Below are positions 23,760 to 37,000 of a DNA stretch of 64,000 nucleotides, piece after piece. This DNA comes from Vanilla planifolia (Eukaryota > Streptophyta > Magnoliopsida > Asparagales > Orchidaceae): assembly GCA_023846275.1 (NCBI GenBank), contig CM043875.1, positions 4,647,569-4,711,568 on the forward strand, in the 5' to 3' direction. The notes under the pieces are model-generated. The model was given only the letters and a program-made list of their open reading frames with translations. It ran no database searches and was not told the origin of the DNA. The stretch's first letter is position 1; each line of letters opens with the position of its first letter. A program made the position numbers and the translations under genes.

Positions 23760-24290
23760 ATTTCTATGTGGTATGATAAAGGCAATAAAAATAAAGAAAT
23801 GAAAAAAAATTCAGGCTTAAAGTCTAGTATCTAGTAAAGAATTACTAAGAAATGCTAAAAAAATGTTTCCCTTATAGCTTTATGCTATAATGTCACTTGT
23901 GTGATCCGGTGGTATTGGTACCATTGGCCTTAGACCTTGACAATTGAGCTGCCAGGTATATGATTAAGAGTTGTCACATATTGTGTGATTTAGTAACCAC
24001 AACTTGTTGTGTGATCTGACAATTAAGATCTATAAAAATAATGCATATATATGTCACATATTATGTAATCTAGTAGCCACCTCTTGCAGTATAATTTGGT
24101 GGAAAATATGGTGAGATGTCAAGAGATATGAGATAAAAATTTTATGTATAATCATTAAGAAAACTTAGGTCCTTATTATTTGAAAATAAATGTTAGATAA
24201 AAAAAATGAAAACAACTAAATTTGAGTTAGATTTGATAAGCAAGTATGTACATAAGTATTTAAATAAATTATTGAAAATCATTAAAAAGA
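23760..24290 (+). repeat. LTR-like repeat, copy B (inverted relative to 8.66-9.22 kb)
   Basis: Contains TTCAGGCTTAAA near 23,812, an array of TGTGATCTGAC / GTGTGATCCGG words at 23,898-24,100, TGAGATGTCAAGAGATATGAGA at 24,112-24,133 and AAATTTGAGTTAGATTTGATAA near 24,219. Each block has a reverse-complement partner in copy A in mirrored order. The two copies flank the ATL gene in opposite orientation about 15 kb apart. Confidence 0.65.
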
Positions 24291-27200
24291 TTTAACATGA
24301 TTTGCATTGCATTCAAAAATCTTGTTACATTTTTAAGAGTTGTAGAGATATGATTCACCGATGCTTGATGTCATATATATTTTTACAGTGCTTAAGATTA
24401 GGTTTATTCTATTGAGTTATTGACTCCTACCTTTGGTGTGTTGTTTAATGATAATAAAATCTAAATATTTTTTTATAAATTTATTTATATGAATGTTTAA
24501 CTTTTAAATAACTGATGATCATGTTCATGATAGAACTTGAAGAAAAAGATGAGTAAATGTAAAATTTTATAAAAATCATCTTGGTTGGAGTGGTAAATTA
24601 TCAAGAGATTTATTTTGAGTTTAATTGTAGATATTTTATTTTTATTTTAGATAGAATGTTAAGTTTGATTAAAATCATTCTTATAAAATAAAAAATTAAA
24701 TTTTATTTAAATAAATCTTCTTTGACAAATATTTAAGTGTTTAAAACTTTAATCTTTATTCTTTAGTATCTTAAGAATCAATTTATCCTTGATATTCTCT
24801 TTAGACATTTTGTTTCCATAATATTTAATTAATTAAAAGAAAACTTAATTCTTTGCGACATAAACTATCCTAAAGCTATATCCTAAATGTTAGGATAAGG
24901 CATTATTATTGAGTTTTTTAGCTATAATAATTAAGTTGGGTATGACTTCCAAACCCTGATGAAAGAGTATCATATCAAGACACTACTCTTGCATCCATGC
25001 ATTTGATAATTACTGGCAATGCAGGTGACCACATCTCGTATGAACCGAATGATGGCCAACTCTAATCATAAAAGCTAACTCATGTTTGTAGGGAAAGTAT
25101 TATAAGAAGGAAAACAAAAAACAAAAACATCTTTTTGGACTAAAATTCAAAGCTCTTTTCAACAGTGGACTTTCAAATTGTGGGATTAATGTGTTGTCTG
25201 ATTGAGCAATTTCATGATCGAACGATCATAATCTCATCTGTCTTTTTATAATACTTAATTAAATTCATCGTTTGATGATGCAATTTTACAATCACATGAT
25301 CCATGCTTCATTTGTGCATAGGATTTAAATCTAATTGCCAGACATGATTGAGATCTAACAGTCTAGATCAAATCCTAATTACTAAACAACACTACTTTAA
25401 TGCTTGTCATCCAACCATATAGTTCATGCAATTGAATGGTCCATAGTACTTTTGATAATGCACATCCATCATAATAACTTTAAATAGTAATTTTTTAATA
25501 AAAAAGGTATGTCAACAAAAGTAGTAATGACTATTTTGTCATATTTAGTAACTACTTTTAGCCATCATAAAATGTTTATGAATATGAGAGTTCTTGAACA
25601 AAATTTATTAGTAAAATTATTACAAAATCTAAAGAATAATCTTCAAGTCACAACATTCAAGTCGTTAACAGCAAACGCTTATCATCACTTCCTTACATTG
25701 TGTCCAGCAATGAACTCTAAATTGCACTTTCTTCATCAACTAAGCTCTTATTTTCTCATTTCCTAAGTGATTAAATTAAAGCACTTGCTTCTTGTTGAGT
25801 ATTTTGTCAAACAGAGAAATTTGTTGTATAAAATATAGATTTATATTGTGTTTTTTTCTCTCTTTATTTCTTTGTAAGATCACTATAGCATATTTTTTTT
25901 TACTTTGTTATTGTGAAGGCTTAACCTATTCATTTTTTGATGAAATATTTATATTGATTATGTTTAATATTTTTTTCTAGTTCTTACCAAAGATAAATGT
26001 AAGCTTAATTTTAAATCAAATCATCAAAAACCATTAATATATATTTTAGTTATGTTGATTTTTTTATTCTATATTTTTTTAATAAAAATTTATTATTAAA
26101 ATAGAATTTACATGTTTTAAAATGAGATTAATTATATAAAATCACTTTTAAAAACTTGCTCAAGCTTATTAAAATTTACTTTAAAAAATTTTTTAAAATA
26201 TTTTTTATGAAATTAAAATTTGTTTTTCTAATAATTCACTCTTTTGTTAAACCATACTTCATATTTTATTATATATTTATTTTTTATATTAATTTATTTA
26301 TGTTATAAGCTTATCTATTGAATCTTTATACACACTCTCCTATTTGTTTTGTAGGATATAATACAAGCACATATTGAATTATGATACTTTAAGAGATAGA
26401 AGTAATATTAAGAACTAGAAGTAAGATATTTTATAGATAATCAATAATATTATAGATTTTAAGGTGATACATCTATATATTGACCTTCTAACTATTGTGT
26501 GATGTGATTTTCTTTTATGGAGATGCAATTTTGCTATGATAATGTGGTATTTGATGTGACATTTATGTTGTTTTATCATTGCAACATGGTATTTAGCACA
26601 AAAATGTGGTTTTATCATGATTGTCTAATTTTATAATGAAATTATGATTTAATGATGATAGATTTAATATATTTAAACTATTATTAATGTAATAATTTAT
26701 GAAATGAATTATATGTATATGAGAAAATAAATAGTTTTTATGAAAAACTTGGTTTATTTATTTTCTAAAATTTTGAACTCCCTAATAGTAAACAAAGTCT
26801 CTAAATTATCAAATGATTTAAGTATAATTAATTATTATTTCTCATCTTGGTAGGCCTTTTGTGTCCTTCAAATGTATTAATCTCAATTTATTCCTTAAAT
26901 ATGCTCAATTACAAAGAAATTAAGAGTTATCAGATATATGGGGTATGATAAAGAGTGTCCCAAGCAAGTTGCAAAGTCAAAAACACAAAAGACTTAACAA
27001 AGTGCACATAGCATAATGACGTAAGTAGTTCTTGAAGAAGGTCAATTGTGATAAATTTGCCATATAAATGTCATGTGAAGGAACTAAGTTGGATTGAAGG
27101 ATTATGATTATGGGCTAATAATGACCATTATAGGAGAAAATTTGAAAGAGAGTAAAATAATGGTCTCACAAGTAATTCCTATATCTATGTGTCAAGATGG

Positions 27201-29046
27201 ATATAAATAGTTTCTTGTTATTACAAATATTTAAAGAAAAAGTGATATAAAGGTTAAAGGAAACAAGAGGCCAAAGTTTGCAATAAGCTAGATCATTTTG
27301 TGAGACAATCCTGCTTCTTAGGTTTAAAAGGTTCTTCTCCCGTATTAAATAGAGCACAATAAGTTGTTTTAACCTTAAATCTAGTTTATTGAAGAATAAA
27401 AAATTAATAATTCCAAATTTTGTAGAAAGTAAAAATAAATATACAAATAAGTACAATAGATATTAACAAAAATATTCATTTGAATTTGATTAAACTTGAA
27501 CCTACTATATTAAGTTAAAACAACATAATTCAAATATTGACTTAAATAAATAAGTATTAAAAGACAAACAAATAAAAGCTAATATTTGTTTATGATAAAG
27601 ATCATTCAATAAATTTAAGTTGATCTTAATAACATAAAACTATAGCATGTGAATTTGTGAAACCAATAAGTGAAATTTACTACTCTTATGGTGGGTATCA
27701 TTATGTGGGTATACAAGTTGAAATCAATATATATTTGGGTGGATATCTACTAACTCAAAAATTTAAGTTTAGTGAGTAAGTGTCAAATTAATTATATATT
27801 AAATCTCTAATATTTTTGTCAATTTATAATGTGAAACTAAATCTCATTTGAATTTAATAATTTTTTTCATAAAATTAAAATATATTTATATCATCCATCA
27901 ATTTATATGTCAACTCTATCACACCATATTAATTTTGCTTCCTTTTAATTCTAATAAAACAATCACTATTAGTTTTATTTTTTTTGTCAGTTCTATCATT
28001 CCTACCAATTTTGCCATGTTATATTAACTTTGTTACAATCATTATTTTTTACTATGTTGTGTTTGTGACTTTGTTGCTTGTATCAGCTATCTCAAACCAT
28101 TGTCTTTAACTATATCCAATTGACTCTGTTGCCCTTATTAACCCTGTCATGCATTACTAACTTTGTTGTTATGTAGCTCTTGTAACATCATAGTAGTCCC
28201 ATCACAACTCTTTGAACTTGATATAGCCACATATTAGCTCCAAAAACACTTGCTAAGAAATGTGATGATCCAAGTTAAGTCCAATATATATTTAAGCACA
28301 TATTTAGTAATAAAAAACTTATGCATATAGTTAGGGATCAAGTCAATTATATATTATAATTTTAATATTATTCTCAATTTATAATATATAATTAAGTTTA
28401 ATCTCTTTTAAGGCATAACATGTATCTAAAGGCATGAATCATATGGAATAAATAAGATAATATCTATATGAACAAATCCACAAAATGAATCAACAATTAC
28501 AAAAATTCTTTTAGTCATAACAATAAGAAAAATCAAGTGCAACCAACTCATTTCAACATGTCACCTTTATGATATTATAGTTGTTATGTGGGAATATTAA
28601 AATTACATGTTATAAGATAGTTATCATTGAGTAGAATCAACAATTTTATTATGTTGTGAACTTATTACCTAAACTAGCTAACCATATCACATGTCTTGTA
28701 CCTTATTGTTTGTTAATTCAATCTTGATTGATGATTATTTTTTTACTTTTTGTCTTTCGTGATAATATCTTTTTATAAAAATTTCTTTCTAAATTACAAT
28801 AACTACACCAGATGAACCATATGATTAAATCCCTAGTTTTATTAAACAACAATTTTCAAATACTTTTAACATTCAATATAACAAAAAATTCTTAAAAAAA
28901 AATAAATAAAATCATAACTTTGCCCTTATCAAATTTTAAGGTTACCAAACAACTCTTATTTTCACATTCACAAAATCCAAAAACAAGAGAGAAGGATGAT
29001 TAAACCAGAAAAGACTACAACAGATGACTATATTACATTGACAAAC
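24291..29046. other. AT-rich spacer downstream of the bHLH gene
   Basis: No host exon or clear transposon domain was recognised. At 27.89-28.21 kb there is a degenerate array of CTTTGTTG / CTCTGTTGCC / TATTAAC words. The 3' untranslated region of the minus-strand bHLH gene presumably lies just below 29,047. Short frames at 25509-25980, 26415-26618 and 27166-27456 have low-complexity AT-driven composition and are not called. Confidence 0.45.
27890..28215. repeat. Degenerate short-period array of TTTGTTG words
   Basis: Phrases such as AACTTTGTTAC, GACTTTGTTGCTT, GACTCTGTTGCCC and AACTTTGTTGTT recur at roughly 20-45 bp spacing with ATATTAAC-type spacers. This is another old short-period expansion, unrelated in sequence to the arrays elsewhere in the window. 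Confidence 0.4.
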
Positions 29047-32000
29047 CTAGTAATTAGTCAAAATAGCAAAAGTATTAAGTTGGCACAAAGCAGGCGTCTC
29101 CGAGTTGAACGAAGATAACATGTGATACATTGCTGTGGCAATGGCATCCACTGTGGTTAACCTACATCCATCCTCCACCTATAATTATTCATTTAAAAAA
29201 TCAACACCAAAAATAATAATTCAAAAAAAATAAATAAATCCATCAGTTCTTATTGAAAATTATTTTTTGTTGGATGTCATAATAGAAAAAATTGCAGGAA
29301 ACTTTATAGAACATCAAAATTATTTATAAAATTGTTTGTTATATAAAATATAAAACTCGATCAATAAAATTTCACCAAGTCTTTTATAAAATTTTATTCC
29401 TATGTCACATCTATATGGGTGGGCCCATGTCCAGCCATTAACAGTTTTGACTTCAATAGAAAAGGACGTCACTGGGGGATTCGAGAACACCTTTTTTTTT
29501 CTGAAAGAAAAATGCATTTTTTTTTAAAAATAATTATTCATAAAAGCACTAAAAAAAATAGTTCACAAAAAAACATTATTTCCTCATTAGTTTATAAAAA
29601 AAAAATTGGAAATAATTTCTTGCTTTTGACGATATGATCCATTTTGGGGTTACAAGGATTTATTTGTCTAGTTTTCCTAGTTTTCTTAGGAAAGGGATAA
29701 TTACCTTCCTATCATGCAATTGGATTAAATTTTATTGATTCTATATATAAGAATATGATTCATAAACTTTATTTAAATTTAAAATTTTATAAAAGTATTT
29801 TGAGACATAAATAAGATTTATTTAATCATATACCAAATAGTATTTTTTAAACCTTAAAAAAATAAAAAGATAATTTAAGAAATATAAAAACTAATTCTAT
29901 TTTCTTAAAGTAGTATCAAAAAACACTTCTATTTTTATAAAAAAAGCCAAATAATACCTATAAAATTTTTAAATGAAAATCAAATTACTTATTTATATTT
30001 AAACACATGAACAAAATATAGATGTAAAAATTAAGATGATAAATATTGTTAAAATCTAAAGATGTCTTCAAATAAACAAACAATTTGAAGAGAGACAAAA
30101 CATATCCCATGAAACCAAGTGCTAATACTTTTTAAATAGGTCAAAAGAATCTAACTGAAGTTCCAAGACAAATAAAAATATAATTTGATTTGTCTTTCAA
30201 CATAATTTTTACAAAATAAAAATATCAAACCAAACTCTAATACAATTTAACAACATCAAAACAGTGTTTTTTAATCTCCTAAATAAATAGTTATGTTTGA
30301 TCCCTTTTTCAGCCAACTCTTACTAAAACAATGACAAAGTTTGTTAATGATTCGGTGACTGATCATTGAATCTTTTTTATTCAAGTTATCAAGGTTGAAA
30401 CGAAGACAAAAATATAATGAAAATTTTGTAATTTAAATGATTTTTAATAATTCTTAAAATGTCATTAGATTATGGTGTTAGAAAAAATAAGACATAGATA
30501 AAATTATTTGTTATTTTCTTAAAAATTAATAATATATTTGAAAAATAGTCATAAAATTAAATGTAGTTTAATGTTTATAAAAATTGAGTAAATGGTGTTT
30601 CTCCATCTATAATTATGTATCTAGTAAAATTTTTAATTATTGTATTTATAATTCATTAAATTATATTTAAATTTAATTTCATTTGTGCAATTGTATTCTA
30701 ATTGATAATGACAAACATCACATTGAAATCAACATAATATCTTAAAAAAAATTTAAAAATCATTCAATAATTATAATTATTATACTTTTACATTATCTCT
30801 CTTAATCAATGCGTATTATTTTATATATCTATTTTATTTTTAATACATTAGAAATATAGCTTACTAAACATCTTTACATTTTAACCATTTGTTTATAGCT
30901 CACTAAAATTACTATGTTTTTACCAAGATACTTAAACAATGTCTAAGACTATATCCAAGTGTAACAAGATAATTATTAAAACTCTAAACCAAAAATTACA
31001 TTTTTTAGGTGTACAAAGAATCTATTTGACATCCTAACTAAATAGTTCATATATTTAACTAGCAAATGCATTATAAGATTGAAGCTTAATAAAATTTTTA
31101 GCATTATATATATACATAATCATTTTTTTTCAAATATATTTTTATTTTACTTATTTTTTGTGTTTTTCTCATCACATTTCATCTATAGTCTCTAAAATAA
31201 TGAAACTTAATTATGGGTTCATTTGCATGATTTAAATACTCCTTTTTAAAAGCATATTTTCAATAAAAGACAACAAGAAACTAATTATTTATTCATACAA
31301 ACAATATTTTCAAACTATCAATTTTGAGAAACTCTTTATAAAAGCATCATTTAAACTCAGCAGTTACAACAAAATAAGTTCCAATTTGCAATACTCAAAA
31401 GAATAAAAAGTAGACATGCTGTGATTATCCCAAGAGTGAAATTATTGAAGAAAAAATGACTCTTTAGTAAAACTCATAAGGATGCATCACATCACCTATT
31501 CTAAGGAAGATATTGATTTTTATATGTGATATTATGGTTATAAGATGTCAATATACTTTCTGTGAACAAAATTTGGTTAGATCTCATAAGAACTCTATAA
31601 TTAAGCATATTATGATGAAGGTAATTTTTAAATAGATGATAAAAACTGTAAGACTATTTGAAAAGACTAAAACTTATTTAGATCGAAATAAAATTACCAA
31701 GAGAATACACATGAAATATTAAAATTTGCTATTAGAACTAAGACAAAATCTACTTAAAAGAAATAAAATGATTAAATAACTAGATATAATGAGAGACCAA
31801 CATGTATGACATTTGTTTTGTAAATAGTATAAGTTTGATAATATAGAAATATATAATTAAAAAATATGATGATATTTAATTAACTAATAATACAAATTTT
31901 GAAATATCTATTAATTATTGAGAGTTAGTAAAGTTAAAATATACAGATAAACTAAGTGCATTAGATAATGCATGATAAAAATGATATGTTGTTTGTAAGC

Positions 32001-33198
32001 CTTAGATAAAATGTAAATTAAAAATTGAACCATGATGAAAAATAGAAAACAAACATGACCTGAAAACCACCAAAATGAGGACATGGCAGGCCCCACGACA
32101 GTGACAAAAGCTGACACTTTTCACTTTCAAGACGACATTGATACGCTCTCTCACCCTCTAATGAAAAGAATCATTATACAACTCATCACGTCAAGAAGAC
32201 GACCACTACTCGTCAAAAAAATCACGGAGAATGGAAAGTTGAAACCATAATAAACGATGCATAATCAAAGAAGGTTATTTCCTTTTTGTTGTCGATAAAA
32301 GTTGAGTTAAACAGGCATACCTTAAGGCTGAGGGAATACAGAACCATGAAGTCCACCGTGGTGACATTGAGATGGAGAATGGAAAGGCTCAGAGCTTGGA
32401 TTCCGGCAACCATTTGAATGAGTTGACGGGGGCGCCTCGGAGACAAAATGCGGATGTTGGCGTGGGTCTCGATGAGGGTGACTTCGATGTCGGCCACCGC
32501 CGGTGGCCGACTATCAGGTGCCGGAGGTTGTTCCGAGGAAGTATGGCACCACATGTATTGTGGATAGGCAAAGAACCGAGCAAAGGGTGGCTCTTCTGTC
32601 TCTTGGCTTTTTCCAAGTAGGTTCTGTTCTTCGGTTTTCTGCTGTTGCTCCAGCGTCCTCTTTTGGGCTTCCAGGGATTGGAGGAGGTGTTCCAGTTCCT
32701 TCACAAAGTTAATGGCTCCTCCCACAATTGATGCTTGGTCGCCCTGCGGTGCATTAATTGTCAGAGAGAAGACAAGATAGTTCACGGGATACGTGATGGC
32801 TAATTAAGTAAGAGAATAAAAGGTACTCCTTTTGTTGCATTTGGGTTGAAAAAAACAGAGTTTAAGTAGTATGGGGTGCGAACCCTTTGGACGAAGGAGT
32901 CAGGCATGAGGGAGCGGAGCACGGCGAGGTGCTCGTTCATGAGGCGCCTTCGGTTGCGCTCTACAGCGATGTGGTTCATGCGCTGGGTCTCCGCCTCCTC
33001 CTTGTTCTTGCACCTCGTCGGCCTTCGTCGTCGCTTCTTCTTTTCCTGTGCCGTCGCACTGGTGGGAGGCGGACGTAGCGATTTTTCAGGCTGTGCAGAG
33101 GAGAGGGTCCCCAGAAACCCCTTTTCGGGGGTAACACCGTCGTCGTCGGTTTCAAAAAGGAAGCTTGTGGGATCGTAAGATACGAAAGAGGAATCCAT
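29047..33198 (-). CDS. bHLH transcription factor, subgroup Ia (bHLH94/96-like)
   Basis: Three exons on the minus strand (33198-32884, 32743-32321, 29178-29047) join in phase 0 to give 289 residues. A lysine/arginine block (53-63) precedes the basic region, which has His76, Glu80 and Arg84 in the E-box-reading pattern. Helix-loop-helix follows to about 130, with exon 1 ending at SFVQR and exon 2 opening at GDQASIVGG, the usual intron site of the FAMA/SPCH/MUTE clade. A Gln/Glu-rich linker includes FFAYPQY, as in bHLH96. An ACT-like C-terminal domain (about 190-275) begins [10 protein letters not shown] and ends in exon 3 with [14 protein letters not shown]. Subgroup Ia members act as nuclear homo- or heterodimers; the clade includes regulators of stomatal and vascular development. 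The match is closest to what I remember of bHLH94/96, and the exact paralogue is not certain. Exon 3 is short (44 codons with stop) and lies 3.1 kb away. The gene looks intact. Confidence 0.9.
29179..32320 (-). other. 3.1 kb intron 2 of the bHLH gene
   Basis: On the minus strand the donor is AAG|GTATGC at 32321/32320 and the acceptor is ATTATAG|GTGGAGG at 29179/29178. The intron is very AT-rich, with many A and T runs. No transposon domain or additional exon was recognised. The 68-codon minus-strand frame at 31911-32117 shows a hydrophobic but low-complexity composition and is not called. Confidence 0.75.
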
Positions 33199-34085
33199 TG
33201 TGTCAGGAAACTGTTAATTCGTTTTTCTCTACCTCTCTTTACAAGTTTCTCTTCCACTGGCCATGGCTTCCATGGGCTGCTTGCAATTGCTCCTAGCTTT
33301 TCAACAGATTAGTAGTAGAAATAGCTGTAACAAGAGAATTCCGAGGAGGAAGATGTTAAGAAAGGTTGCACATAGAGAGGACAATAAAGAATGGCATTTT
33401 TTCTGTTGCTCCAATGAACGAATAAAAGAAGTGAGCTTCCTCCCTCTCTTTCTCACTGCTCTCTTCGTCTCTCTCCCCCTCTCACACACCCCTCATGGTT
33501 ACCCAAATCCATGCATACTGTCAAAAGACAGAACCCATGACCCAAGAGGACAAGGACCCACCTTGGGCCAAGCAAACTAGCTTGCTAGCTTCTCTCTTAC
33601 GATAAAAATCCATCATTGAACCATTAAAAAATCCCAAGTCAAAAACAAGCAAAAGATAATTATTAATCTATTCCTACCCCAATGCCCGACCAATATTCCC
33701 ACCAGCATTAGATGAATGCTCGAGGCAGCATATGGGTGATTGATTCCTGCGCATCATGGAAGAGGGACGGTTTCCTTGCGCCTCTCCCTCTCTTTCGAAC
33801 TCGCAACAAAAGTTTGTGTGTTGTTCCCGAGAGGAGGTGTGATTCAGGGGAGGGGATGGATGATAACAAGAGGACATGCTACGCCGAGGCTCGAGGGCGA
33901 GAGGAGCAGAGCAAAAGGTCAGGGGTAGCACAGGGGAGGACTCTGTTTCGCACATGAGGCGACGAGAGAAATTTTGAGGCCGTACCGCAGCGGGGAGGTT
34001 GGACCGCGGTCCAATTTGGACAGGGAATCCATGTGAGCCGTCTCGATAACATCGTCCGTCCTATTGGCGTAATCATCACTGCATT
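33199..34085 (-). promoter_or_regulatory. GC-richer 5' flank and leader of the bHLH gene
   Basis: About 890 bp upstream of the start codon has much higher GC and CpG density than the DNA beyond 34,090. It includes a CT-rich (GA-rich on the gene strand) tract at about 33,430-33,490, common in plant 5' leaders, and the palindrome-like ACTAGCTTGCTAGC at 33,578-33,591. No TATA box is assigned. Several open frames on both strands reflect the GC content and match no family I know. Confidence 0.5.
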
Positions 34086-34089
34086 CCAG

Positions 34090-37000
34090 CTACAGATTTC
34101 TGTTCTAGAGAGGTTTTATTTGAGAAAAATAGATGAATATATACGAATAAGAAAATTATTTAAATACAATATAATAAATTATAAAAATAATTTGAAACAT
34201 TTTTAATACTTTTGAAATTAAAAAAATTGACAAAAACATTTATCAAAGTAGGCTCTCATTATTGTAGAACATGCTTAAAAAGGTTATATATAAATTAAGT
34301 TAATTCATTTTAAAAATAATTTTATAAAGTACATACTTCAAATATAGATAATTGACTATAATATTTTTCCATTTATTTGATCTAGTAAAACATGTCATTT
34401 AATGATTTTATTATGCAATATAATGTTATTCAAAATTTAATAAATTCATTAATGACATATTTAATTAGTATATCAAGAATCACGTCCTTGTTAATAATGT
34501 TAAGGATAAAATAAATATTATTGGATGGCATTAAGCTTAATAACCAAATAATTATTAATAATAATTGGATTATTCTGTCTTGTAGATGACATGAATTTGT
34601 AGATGTTAATTATTTACAAATAATATCCGACTAAATGATGCTTAGCTTTATGTAACCACATAAGTCGAATATATTGTCCTCATTTTCCATTTTTTTCATA
34701 TAATTTGTCAAATCTTTTGCTAGATATCATAGTAGATCATTATAGCTTATAGTAGCTCCAATGACTCGTGTCCAACCTTGAGGAGCTCGACAAGCATTTT
34801 CAAAGCTCTAACAAATCTCTTTGCTAAATTTGGAACCATCATCAAAGCTTATGAAATATTATTGAAAGTTGTTGAGCAATACTTAGTCTTCGATTATCAC
34901 TTATGAATGAACATTTTCTATTCTACTTTAATAGCCTAAATAACTAAGCAACATTGTTTAGGAAGTGAGACATCCCTAATAGATAATCAAATAATATACT
35001 CAATTTATGTCATCCCTTCAATTCTCAAGTGAATATATTAATTTTATTTAATATCACACTTTTTTGTATGTTTTGATGTATTTTATTATGTTCATATTAT
35101 CAATCTATGTTTCTTTATGTCACATTGAGATGTGTGTGATTAAATGACACATTCATTTAGGTCAAACTAAGTTATTTTGGATGGTCTCATAACATTATAG
35201 AATAGCATAGTATGAACATAAAATCACATTAAATAAACATCTAAAGCAAGATATGTTTTGATTGTGATGCAAATTGGGATCAAATGGAGTTGACGATATC
35301 ATGCGAAGGATTACATCTACACTTGGCTAAAATTTGACCTGGATAACATTTTTTCAAATTTTATTTAAAATGTTACAAAACGTATTAATTTCCAAATCTA
35401 GAAATTCAAAATTGAAAATTCCAATAATCAAAATATTATTTTTAAAAAATTTTTATAGTAGGACATGATCACTAATTAATTGCTTAAAGTTTTCATATAA
35501 AAGTTCATAAAAGCTCTTAGAAAACTTTTATGTTGGGCCACGTTTAGCATTTCTGCTGACTTTTAAAAGCAACGCTATCGCTTGTACTATCTTCCAATAT
35601 TGATGCCTTTTGGGTTTGTATTAAATAGAAAATGCATTTTTAAGCCGTAATGGCTTTTGGAGTTCTTTTGTTACAAATCAATAGTAAAAAAATTGAGCTA
35701 AAAAATAGTATATAGAAAATGAAACTATTTTAGACATAACCGGATTTTATGAAAAAAAAAAATAGAAAGAAGGATTTTTATTTAATTTGAGGATTTCAAA
35801 TCTTCAAAAATGCTTTTAATTAGATATTTTTATTAATCAAATCACAATAAAATCAAGCTCAAACTCTCCAAAATTTCAAGCTTTAGCAACAAATTTGTCT
35901 TTGAAACTTTTGAAAACTACTATAAGAGCAGTAAAAAAAATTAGGCATGGCCACTAAGTGCGAGATTAAGGATTAAAATAGCAATTCTAAGTGATGAATT
36001 CCTTCAATAGTACATGGATTGATTAAACAAGAGTTTTAAACTTTTTTTCCTACTCTAAAAAGCAAACAATTAAAAGATGTTTGGAGAAGAGGACGTTGCA
36101 ATGAACAAATGAAATGTAGCTATTGTTGTCCTTCGATAGTAAGTTGACATCACACTAAGCTTTTCACTTAGGCCTTGAATCAAAGATGGATTCAAGCTCG
36201 ATTAAAGGCCTTGGATGAGCCTCCTAGCATCACACAAATGTGCATCAAGGAAGATGTTACAAGCTTCATCTTAGGAGAAAAGCTTCAACTCGAACTCTCA
36301 AAATAGGTTCATTCACTCTTAAAAGATTATGCTATATCCTTTGATAGAGTACTAAGTCAATGGAACAGAAGCAACAACATTGGGGTTCCAAATGTCTTAA
36401 ACAACAATGAGACATTCCTTATTGTTGATTAATGGTTGAAGGTGGTTTACAAAAGTCACCAAATGTGTTGGTCACAACTGCATTGAGTAGTATCTAATAT
36501 ACTACATCCACTATCAATGTATCACACAAGGCAAGTGGGCTAATTTCAATAAATCAAAATGGGTTGAGCACCAATTATGTTGGTGGGTAATAACGACACC
36601 TAAGATCATTACATATGATTATATGGCTGTACAATGTGATTCAAACAAACCAAAACTCTTATAAATAGATTCTACTATATCCAAATGCTCTTATAAACCT
36701 ACTAAATATATCCCAAAATGATTTATGATGTTAAAATATTAAACATAGAAACTAATATATGATCAAAGTATACAAGAAAAAAAAGCACATCATAGATAGA
36801 ATCTCCTGACTATCCCCTTAAGATGAGAACAAATTGTCATGTTTGATTAGGGTTGTGTTATCTCATACATCTTGTATTAACTCTATCATTGTCTTTAAAA
36901 TTATGAAATATCTTTATCTTGGAACATTTAGTGAAATAAGTCTGATGAGTTACGTAACAATTAATATAACTCTAGTTCGAAGAGCAACGCACAGGATAAG

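Noticed and set aside
32222-32785. 187-codon minus-strand open frame taken as a single-exon protein
   Set aside because: Only 32321-32743 is exon. The N-terminal residues before Gly-Asp-Gln and the tail after Leu-Lys are intron, as shown by family comparison and splice signals.
33263-33580. 105-codon plus-strand frame starting 65 bp from the bHLH start codon, a possible divergent gene
   Set aside because: No recognisable domain. It lies in the bHLH leader/promoter, where raised GC gives open frames on both strands.
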